Shown: positions 1 through 4,746 of the stretch, piece by piece
How positions within the stretch are numbered: position 1 is the stretch's first letter
Layout: each line of letters opens with the position of its first letter
Origin: Chthoniobacterales bacterium
GTDB taxonomy: Bacteria > Verrucomicrobiota > Verrucomicrobiia > Chthoniobacterales > UBA10450
Assembly: GCA_025980625.1 (NCBI GenBank)
Contig: JAICXG010000198.1
Span: forward strand, 1 to 5,220
Length of the DNA: 5,220 nt
Direction of reading: 5' to 3'
Program-made: the position numbers and the translations under genes
Notes under the pieces: model-generated
Told to the model about the DNA's origin: nothing
The model's database searches: none
Seen by the model: the letters and a program-made list of their open reading frames with translations, nothing else

Positions 1-389
1 CCTAACAGATCGAGAAACTCGCGGGGCGAAATGATTTTGACTCCCTCATATTCTTTCAAGGTCAGGAGATCATTGTCGCCGGTGACAACCAGTTCTGCCT
101 TGCCCGCGAGAGCAGTTCCGAGAACAAAATCATCGTTCTTATCCCGGCAGACTCGCCTGGGCAGACGCTCCGGCTCGACAAATTCGCAAAGCTCGATGTA
201 AGCCGCGAAGGCCGCTTGCGTCGCCGGCCCGATCTTATGTCGCCGCGCCAGGACCGTCTCCAATTCCTCCCGCATCGCTCGCGACCAGATAATGACACAA
301 TTGCCGGCCGCCTCGTCCAGCACCTCCTCGCAAAAACCTTTTGCCGCCAGCGCCGAGTAAAGAACGTTAGTGTCAAAGACGACCCTCAC
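1..389 (-). CDS. PIN-domain toxin (VapC-like RNase), C-terminal end cut by window edge
   Basis: Minus-strand frame of 129 complete codons, open to the window edge, with no stop inside the window. PIN-domain toxins are Mg2+-dependent endoribonucleases that cut RNA and arrest translation when free of antitoxin. The PIN acidic residues are in place: D6 in VVFDTNVL, E41/E42 in MREELE, D83/D86/D87 in CRDKNDDF, and D105/D107 in TGDNDLL. The layout resembles the 'putative toxin-antitoxin system toxin component, PIN family' group, of roughly 130-145 residues, so little should be missing beyond the final partial Gly codon. The start is GTG (389-387), which shares bases with the antitoxin TGA (388-386). 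That GTGA overlap is typical of translational coupling in such pairs and of autoregulated expression. A 104-codon frame at 62-376 on the same strand lacks all these motifs and is a shadow. The RNA target cannot be read from sequence. Confidence 0.9.
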   Translation of the reverse strand, partial: MRVVFDTNVLYSALAAKGFCEEVLDEAAGNCVIIWSRAMREELETVLARRHKIGPATQAAFAAYIELCEFVEPERLPRRVCRDKNDDFVLGTALAGKAELVVTGDNDLLTLKEYEGVKIISPREFLDLL

Positions 390-604
390 GAGACGAGCTT
401 GAACACGTCCTCGTCGGTATAGATCCCGAGAGCGCGCGCCTGCGGCACGAGTTCCCGTCGCGCCGCGCGCATGGCGCGCCGGAAAATATCGGCCTTGAGC
501 GCGCGACGAACGAATTCGCTGCTGGTCACGCCCTCAGCCTTAGCCATCTTCTCCAGTCCGCGCCGCAAATCCTTCGGCAAACTGATTGTGAGAGTTTCTC
601 TCAT
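386..604 (-). CDS. Ribbon-helix-helix (CopG/VapB-type) antitoxin
   Basis: 72-residue protein that should neutralise the PIN toxin and, as a DNA-binding dimer, repress their shared promoter. Residues 2-9 (RETLTISL) form the usual N-terminal beta strand. Residues 11-24 and 27-40 (with the SSEFVRRAL segment) fit the two RHH helices. The basic middle (FRRAMRAARR, about 41-50) and the tail with IYTDEDVFKL (61-70) fit the toxin-wrapping C-terminus common in RHH antitoxins. I chose the ATG at 604 because MRETLTISLP is a standard start for this fold. A GTG three codons upstream (613) is possible, but neither has a good Shine-Dalgarno. Its stop overlaps the toxin GTG, so the two are one operon with antitoxin first. 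The toxin identified immediately downstream makes the role firm, although pair specificity is not shown. Confidence 0.88.
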   Translation of the reverse strand: MRETLTISLPKDLRRGLEKMAKAEGVTSSEFVRRALKADIFRRAMRAARRELVPQARALGIYTDEDVFKLVS

Positions 605-611
605 GTAAGAC

Positions 612-641
612 ACTCTAGCACAGCCCGCGCCAAAGAATCAA
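612..641 (-). promoter_or_regulatory. Candidate sigma70-type promoter of the antitoxin-toxin operon
   Basis: Read on the minus strand, TTGATT (641-636) lies 18 bases before TAGAGT (617-612), and the -10 is preceded by TGC, giving an extended -10 pattern (TGnTAGAGT). Each hexamer matches consensus at four of six bases. The -10 ends only 7 bases before the ATG at 604, so if used, the mRNA would be leaderless or nearly so, which fits the lack of a Shine-Dalgarno. No clear operator palindrome was seen. Confidence 0.35.
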
Positions 642-1078
642 ACCGAGCCTTGCCAAATCGAAGAAACGCGCGTCGCGTCGCGCAGACCCTCGCCGCCCAG
701 AGGAAGATCGTGCGCCCCGATCGCTCGTCCTCGACCGCTGTTTGCAGCTTTTCTCTCTTCAGCATTCAGCATTTGAAAGCCCGGCCCGTTGCTTCACATC
801 CGTTACGGCAATTTTCAACTTTTTACACTGACGGGAATTCGAAGGTGGCCGGAGATACGTGAAAGTTGCGAAAGCGCATTGCGCACCGTCGCAGCTACCC
901 ACTGATCACGGACCACCAATCACCGATCACCGCTGCAACCTGCTCACTCGTCGCGGAGTAGTCGGGATGTTCCAAGCTGACGCGTTCCAGTTAATCAAAT
1001 CTGCACCGGCTGGCGAATGCCGATCGAGAAAACGCGCGAGCCGTCGCGTCAACCGCGAGTGAGAAACAGGAAGTTCAT
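642..1078. other. Gene-poor intergenic stretch
   Basis: I see no credible gene here. Two plus-strand open frames (650-862 and 859-1062) are short, rich in Arg, Ser and His, and carry repeat-like peptide (TDHGPPITDHR) that simply mirrors the DNA repeat. The minus strand shows no extended protein-like frame. Contents noticed are a tandem 7-mer TCAGCAT twice (759-772), a cluster of GATCACCG-like words (899-932), CG-rich simple sequence near 668-682, and a 14-base word at 872-885 that recurs inverted at 1384-1397. The left end holds the antitoxin promoter candidate, and a hairpin follows at 1079-1104. Confidence 0.6.
899..932. repeat. Degenerate short tandem repeat, GATCACCG-like
   Basis: The stretch contains gatcacgg (904-911), aatcaccg (918-925) and atcaccg (926-932), with a divergent unit between, in a period of about 7-8 bases. 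Such decayed GATCAC-type arrays are something I associate with intergenic DNA of soil Verrucomicrobiota and Acidobacteriota. No function can be assigned. Confidence 0.4.
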
Positions 1079-1104
1079 TAAGCCAAGCGCGATGCGCTTG
1101 CTTA
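1079..1104. other. Strong hairpin at the 3' end of the Vsr remnant
   Basis: Left arm 1079-1090 (TAAGCCAAGCGC) pairs with right arm 1094-1104 (GCGCTTGCTTA) over 11 base pairs with one bulged C and a three-base loop (GAT). The right arm end is the TAA stop (1104-1102, minus strand) of the Vsr reading frame. It sits where a terminator for that gene would sit, but neither strand has a T-run directly after the stem, so a classical intrinsic terminator is not supported. Confidence 0.45.
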
Positions 1105-1412
1105 TTCGAGCTCGTCTGGCTTGCGACGCAGCTTAGACTCTGCGGGATGAGTTAGGGCCACACGAATCCGCGCAATGACTCGCGCCTGCCTTCTCGTCGA
1201 AAGCTGACATTGCCAGATCCGAACCACCTTCCATCCCGCTTTGCGCAGTGTGCGGGTGACCAGGCGATCGCGCGCGATGTTCCGCTCGAACTTAGGAAGC
1301 CAAAATTCACCACATAACCTTGGTGTCTAACAGCAGTCGCAGCCGGAACGTCGGCATAAAAGCAGTCGCGCACAAAGAAATAATGCGCAATGCGCTTCAC
1401 AGCAGGCCAACC
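1102..1412 (-). pseudogene. Decayed Vsr-type (very short patch repair) endonuclease
   Basis: Two minus-strand frames together read as the central and C-terminal part of a Vsr nuclease, which nicks at T:G mismatches made by deamination of 5-methylcytosine and usually accompanies a cytosine methyltransferase. The upstream frame (1412 to about 1350) gives GWPAV, resembling the GRPD-type motif with the catalytic Asp lost, then FFVRDCFY, resembling the VHGCFWH motif. The downstream frame (1326-1102, 74 codons) gives TPRLCGEFWLPKFERN, then IARDRLVTRTLRKAGW and VVRIWQCQL, matching the Vsr pattern TPxxxxEFWxxKxxRNxxRD...GWxVxxxWEC. The two parts are out of frame by one base, the downstream frame carries an in-frame TAG at 1329-1327, and a TGA (1415-1413) ends the upstream frame. 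The N-terminal third is absent, and the plus-strand nuclease-helicase begins there. The residue pattern is convincing; the exact frameshift position is not. Confidence 0.8.
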
Positions 1413-3438
1413 TCATGCAACCTGGTATCCAATGGCCGAGTTCGCGGCAACGGAAGCTCACACGCCGATTTCTCGGGCTTGGTACAGCGCGTCCGTCGAC
1501 GAGTTTTGCCGCGCCGCTCCAGAAACAATTCTGGGAGCAATTGCGACGCGGGCGGAGTACGACGTGGTGCTCACGCAGCGGAACACGTGGCTGACTCAGA
1601 TCGAAATACTGCGCACCGCGCTCGAGGGACTGACTGGTGACGTATTCTTCGAGTTCAGCGTTCCGCGTCTGGGTCGTCGGATTGATGTTGTTCTCGTTAG
1701 CGGAGCGACTGTCTTTGCGATCGAGTTCAAAGCCGGCGAGGCCGAGTTCAGGCGCAGTGCCTTAGACCAGGTGTGGGACTACGCACTTGATTTGAAAAAC
1801 TTTCACGAAGCCAGCCACAATGTGCTGATCGCGCCGATTCTGGTCGCGACACAAGCTTTGCAGGCTCCAGCAATCGATATCTCGCGAGACGCTGACGGTG
1901 TTTACCGGCCGCTGATGGCGACGCCGAAAGACCTGCGCGCTCTCATCGATGCGCTTCTGAACGAATTGGAGGCCACAGCGGTTGATCCCGTGCGCTGGGC
2001 CGCAGCGCCATACCACCCAACCCCAACGATAGTCGAAGCTGCGCGCTCGCTTTATGCCCAGCATTCGGTCGAAGCAATTGCTCGATTTGACGCTGGCGCG
2101 AAGAATCTGCGCGTCACTTCGCGACGGGTCGAAGAACTTGCTGACGAGGCGCGCCAGATGGGCAGAAAGATCATCTGCTTCGTAACTGGGGTTCCCGGTG
2201 CTGGCAAGACGCTCGTCGGGCTGAATGTTGCCACTCGCCGCCATGCCGAAAACGATCCGATCCACGCCGTTTTTTTGTCTGGCAACGATCCGCTCGTCGC
2301 GGTGTTACGCGAAGCACTCACGCGGGACGAAGTCGCCCGACAAAAAGCTAAAGGGAAGAAGGTTCGGAAAGGAAAAGTCGGCGAGAGCGTGAAAGCGTTC
2401 ATTCAAAATGTGCATCACTTTCGCGACGAAGCTCTGCGCGACGAACGGCCGCCGATTGAGCATGTCGTCATTTTTGATGAGGCACAGCGCGCATGGAATC
2501 TCCGGCAGACGGCGAACTTCATGCGAAGAAAGAAGAACCAGCCCGATTTCGATAAATCAGAACCGGAGTTCCTGATTTCATATATGAATCGTCATCGGGA
2601 TTGGGCGGCGATCATATGCTTGGTCGGTGGCGGCCAGGAAATCCATACGGGCGAAGCAGGTATTGACGCCTGGCTCGATGCGATCACCGAGTCGTTCCCG
2701 GAGTGGGACGCTTACATCTCGTCGCGGCTAATCGACAGTGAGTATGCCGCTGGTCATGCGCTTGAGCGTTTGGGTAATCGCCCATCCGCGCACTTCGATG
2801 ACTCTCTCCATCTTGCTGTTTCGATGCGCTCATTCCGCGCCGAGAAAGTTTCGGAGTTCGTGAAAGCGCTACTCGACTGCGAGGCAGATCATGCACGCGA
2901 CATACTGCGGAGCTTCAGCCATCGCTATCCAATCGCGCTAACCAGGAACTTGCAGGACGCCAAGCAATGGGTCCGCGAGCACGCAAGAGGATCGCAACGG
3001 TTTGGGCTGGTCACGTCCTCAAAAGCGCAGCGCTTGAAGCCGCATGCAATCGATATCCGCGCGAAGGTGAATCCAGTGCATTGGTTCCTGAACGGGAAAG
3101 AAGATACGCGCTCCAGCTATTACCTCGAAGACGCTGCGACCGAATTCCAAGTCCAAGGCTTAGAAGTGGACTGGGCGTGCGTCAGCTGGGACGGCGACTT
3201 GCGCCACACCGACCGCGGTTGGAGCTACCACGATTTTCGTGGGACCCGCTGGTGCAACATCTCTAAATACGAGAACCGTGTTTATCTCCGTAACGCTTAT
3301 CGAGTTCTGCTCACACGTGCTCGACAAGGAATGGTGATCTTTGTGCCGGATGGTGATCCAAGTGATCCTACGCGCGCGCCAGCATACTACGACGCGACGT
3401 TCGACTACTTAGCCGGCTTGAGCATTCCAGTGCTGTAA
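1390..3438 (+). CDS. RecB/Cas4-like nuclease fused to a DUF2075 superfamily 1 helicase
   Basis: 682 residues if the ATG at 1390 is used. Residues about 30-160 form a PD-(D/E)XK nuclease: D99 in GRRIDVVL, E112-F-K114 in AIEFKAGE, then Q127-VWD-Y131, the QhxxY motif of RecB/Cas4 nucleases. No cysteine set for an Fe-S cluster is present. From about 260 follows the DUF2075 helicase: Walker A GVPGAGKT (267-274), a basic insert rich in Lys (320-332), Walker B VVIFDEAQ (359-366), the polar motif LVGGGQEIHTGE (411-422), SMRSF (478-482), FQVQGLEVDW (586-595) and motif VI YRVLLTRA (637-644). It should be an ATP-driven DNA/RNA translocase with nuclease activity, cytosolic. Proteins of this build often occur in defence islands, so phage or plasmid defence is a reasonable inference, not shown. 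Start is uncertain: ATG at 1432 (residue 15) is about equally likely because residues 1-8 lie over the Vsr remnant and neither start has a clear Shine-Dalgarno. Confidence 0.92.
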   Translation: MRFTAGQPHATWYPMAEFAATEAHTPISRAWYSASVDEFCRAAPETILGAIATRAEYDVVLTQRNTWLTQIEILRTALEGLTGDVFFEFSVPRLGRRIDVVLVSGATVFAIEFKAGEAEFRRSALDQVWDYALDLKNFHEASHNVLIAPILVATQALQAPAIDISRDADGVYRPLMATPKDLRALIDALLNELEATAVDPVRWAAAPYHPTPTIVEAARSLYAQHSVEAIARFDAGAKNLRVTSRRVEELADEARQMGRKIICFVTGVPGAGKTLVGLNVATRRHAENDPIHAVFLSGNDPLVAVLREALTRDEVARQKAKGKKVRKGKVGESVKAFIQNVHHFRDEALRDERPPIEHVVIFDEAQRAWNLRQTANFMRRKKNQPDFDKSEPEFLISYMNRHRDWAAIICLVGGGQEIHTGEAGIDAWLDAITESFPEWDAYISSRLIDSEYAAGHALERLGNRPSAHFDDSLHLAVSMRSFRAEKVSEFVKALLDCEADHARDILRSFSHRYPIALTRNLQDAKQWVREHARGSQRFGLVTSSKAQRLKPHAIDIRAKVNPVHWFLNGKEDTRSSYYLEDAATEFQVQGLEVDWACVSWDGDLRHTDRGWSYHDFRGTRWCNISKYENRVYLRNAYRVLLTRARQGMVIFVPDGDPSDPTRAPAYYDATFDYLAGLSIPVL

Positions 3439-3451
3439 GTTTTGATCGAAG

Positions 3452-3470
3452 CCGCGTGAGGCAAACGCGG
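3452..3470. terminator. Weak hairpin between convergent genes
   Basis: CCGCGT (3452-3457) and ACGCGG (3465-3470) form a perfect 6-bp stem with a 7-base loop, 14 bases after the nuclease-helicase stop and 40 bases from the end of the convergent small gene. Position suits a terminator, but no T-run follows on either strand, so it may only be a chance hairpin. Confidence 0.22.
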
Positions 3471-3509
3471 GGGAATGCGGTCCGCGTATAACAGCTCCTC
3501 ATGACAACC

Positions 3510-3758
3510 TCACCATCCGCCCTGCTCTTCAATTTGGCACTCAACCAGGGTAATAATTCGCTCGTAGTGCGTTGCAATTCGGACCGCCTCGTTTGCGTCG
3601 CTGCACTCTTCACATATGAAGGCATCATCGGCGTAGCCCGACTCGATAAACTCGGCAGTTCTGCGCCATGACTCGGCGCGAATTCTAATGCCATCAAGCA
3701 GCTGGCCGAGATCCATGGCATTTAACGTGATCGTGAATTGCTTCTGATTATCCCGCAT
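3510..3758 (-). CDS. Small acidic protein of unknown function
   Basis: 82 residues from the ATG at 3758. The opening (FTITLNAMDLGQLLDGIRI) and the helical, amphipathic remainder (ESWRRTAEF, ICEECSDANEA, HYERIITLVE) look like a real folded protein and resemble small uncharacterised ORFs I recall from Verrucomicrobiota, though I cannot name a family. It has a CEEC pair, too little for a zinc site alone, no signal peptide and no membrane segment. A GTG two codons upstream (3764) is possible, but a GGTGA at 3772-3768 is spaced 9 bases from the ATG and only 3 from the GTG, favouring the ATG. It is convergent with the nuclease-helicase and divergent from the Mrr-like gene, so it has its own promoter somewhere in 3773-3900. 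The overlapping 117-codon frame at 3368-3721 has poor, Ser/Arg-rich composition and is a shadow. Confidence 0.72.
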   Translation of the reverse strand: MRDNQKQFTITLNAMDLGQLLDGIRIRAESWRRTAEFIESGYADDAFICEECSDANEAVRIATHYERIITLVECQIEEQGGW

Positions 3759-3767
3759 CCGCACACT

Positions 3768-3772
3768 TCACC
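3768..3772 (-). promoter_or_regulatory. Shine-Dalgarno-like GGTGA deciding the start at 3758
   Basis: Minus-strand GGTGA lies 9 bases upstream of the ATG at 3758 and only 3 bases upstream of the GTG at 3764, so it supports the ATG. It is a five-base match only. Confidence 0.35.
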
Positions 3773-3900
3773 GGAACGTGGACGATCAATCCACGGACTA
3801 TGAGTCACATCGTTTGATTTCCAGCCCTAAGTCTTCGCTTCGCTCGACGGTTTAGCCGGGCTTGTTTCCAAGCGCGGAATCTGCTCAAACCTGTTTCCAC

Positions 3901-4653
3901 ATGCCCCGACGGAAAAATTCACTCGCTGACGATCTTGTGCTCTCCCCGTGGTGGGTTAGCGCACTGCTGGCGCTGCTCGCTTACACAATGCTGCCGGCGT
4001 TTCTTCCAATAGCCTTTGTCAGGAGCGGCTCGGTTGATGTCTTCGCGCTGTTTCTTCTCGCGATTAGCGTGATCTCCCTTCTCCGCTCGCTCAAGAACAG
4101 GTCCATACTCGATGCACAGACGGGCCTCGGTTCACTGCGCGACCTGCCTTGGAAGACTTTCGAAGACATCCTCGCGGAGGCGTATCGGCGGCAGGGCTAC
4201 AAAGTCGAGGAGATGCTCGCTCTCGGAACAGACGGCGGAGTCGATCTGCTGCTGCGCAGAAATGGGGAAGCAATCGTAGTGCAATGCAAAAGGTGGAAGG
4301 GCAAGCCCGTGCCCGTGCAGGTTGTTCGTGAGCTCTACGGAGTGATGGTCGATCGCGGCGTGTCGGCCGCAAAGGTTGTGGCGACCACCAACTTTACTCG
4401 GGATGCAGTTAACTTCGCAAAGGGAAAGCCGATTGAACTTGTCGACTCAACCGCGCTCGTCCAGCTCGTCCGCGGGGTGCAAAGATCGGCTCGAGTAACG
4501 ATGCCCGCCGCGGAGCCCGATCATCTCACGCCGACCTGTCCAAAGTGCGATGCGACCATGGTTTTGCGTGAAGCCCGGCGTGGGATCAATGCTGGGCAGA
4601 AATTCTGGGGATGTGCGAATTATCCAGAGTGTCGCAGCACGCGATCGCTTTAA
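3901..4653 (+). CDS. Membrane-anchored Mrr-family restriction endonuclease with topoisomerase-type zinc ribbon
   Basis: 250 residues in three parts. First, two membrane segments (about 17-39 and 45-61) after a basic N-terminus (MPRRKN) and before RSLKNR, so both ends should be cytoplasmic. Second, an Mrr_cat nuclease domain (about 81-193): a helix from LPWKTFEDILAEAY, RRQGYKVE, then D115 in GTDGGVDLLL and Q128-C-K130 in VVQCKRW, the D...QxK variant of PD-(D/E)XK typical of Mrr, followed by the VVATTNFT strand. Third, a C4 zinc finger (C213, C216, C238, C244; CPKC and CANYPEC) like those at the C-terminus of topoisomerase I, likely for DNA binding. Mrr relatives cut modified DNA, so restriction of foreign DNA at the membrane is plausible, though DNA processing of another kind is possible. 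I chose ATG 3901 because MPRRKNS is the usual start of this architecture; a TTG at 3862 would add 13 unlikely residues. No clear Shine-Dalgarno. Confidence 0.9.
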   Translation: MPRRKNSLADDLVLSPWWVSALLALLAYTMLPAFLPIAFVRSGSVDVFALFLLAISVISLLRSLKNRSILDAQTGLGSLRDLPWKTFEDILAEAYRRQGYKVEEMLALGTDGGVDLLLRRNGEAIVVQCKRWKGKPVPVQVVRELYGVMVDRGVSAAKVVATTNFTRDAVNFAKGKPIELVDSTALVQLVRGVQRSARVTMPAAEPDHLTPTCPKCDATMVLREARRGINAGQKFWGCANYPECRSTRSL

Positions 4654-4665
4654 TTGCGCCGAAGA

Positions 4666-4746
4666 TCATTCCTTTTGGGCGGCGCCGCCGTTTTCCGCCG
4701 AGACGAGATCGTAATAGCTGATGATATCGTCGAGTTCCATTGCCAC
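4666..4746 (-). CDS. Possible tiny ORF coupled to RNase HI stop
   Basis: Reading on from the RNase HI stop, TAG and a GTG share one base (TAGTG, 4748-4744). The GTG opens a 26-codon frame (or 24 from the ATG at 4740) encoding ELDDIISYYDLVSAENGG and ending at TGA 4668-4666, 12 bases from the convergent Mrr-like stop. The peptide is acidic, uncharged at its hydrophobic core and not low-complexity, and I recognise no family. Coupling geometry is the main support. It may equally be random open frame, or the decayed start of a lost downstream gene. Confidence 0.25.
   Translation of the reverse strand: MAMELDDIISYYDLVSAENGGAAQKE
4678..4689. repeat. 12-bp perfect palindrome GGCGGCGCCGCC
   Basis: The 12 bases equal their own reverse complement and lie in the 92-base gap between the convergent Mrr-like and RNase HI stops. 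It is followed on the plus strand by G then TTTT (4691-4694). With no spacer, the hairpin would keep only about 4 bp of stem, so a terminator for the Mrr-like gene is possible but weak. Confidence 0.3.

Noticed and set aside
62..376. 104-codon minus-strand open frame
   Set aside because: Out of frame with the PIN toxin that covers the same bases; rich in Arg, Ser and Trp with no motif.
899..932. Short repeats considered as a CRISPR array or iteron origin
   Set aside because: Units are 7-8 bases, degenerate and without spacers; no replication protein or Cas gene nearby.
650..1062. Two plus-strand open frames (650-862 and 859-1062)
   Set aside because: Short, odd composition, no family resemblance; the second includes peptide that mirrors the DNA repeat at 899-932.
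1152..1400. 82-codon minus-strand open frame as an intact gene
   Set aside because: Only its first part matches Vsr (VRDCFY); after the frameshift it is out of frame, while the neighbouring frame carries the Vsr C-terminus, so it is part of a pseudogene.
1762..2402. Minus-strand open frames of 167 and 116 codons (1762-2265, 2052-2402)
   Set aside because: They lie antisense inside the nuclease-helicase domain whose motifs are intact; no motif in either.
3368..3721. 117-codon minus-strand open frame
   Set aside because: Overlaps the better-supported 82-residue gene in another frame and the 3' end of the nuclease-helicase; Ser/Arg-rich shadow composition.
4091..4372. 93-codon minus-strand open frame across the Mrr nuclease domain
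   Set aside because: Antisense shadow, rich in Arg and Pro; the plus strand encodes the catalytic D...QxK motif here.
4678..4694. GGCGGCGCCGCC plus TTTT as a confident intrinsic terminator
   Set aside because: The palindrome has no loop, so the real stem is only about 4 bp, and the T-run is four bases.
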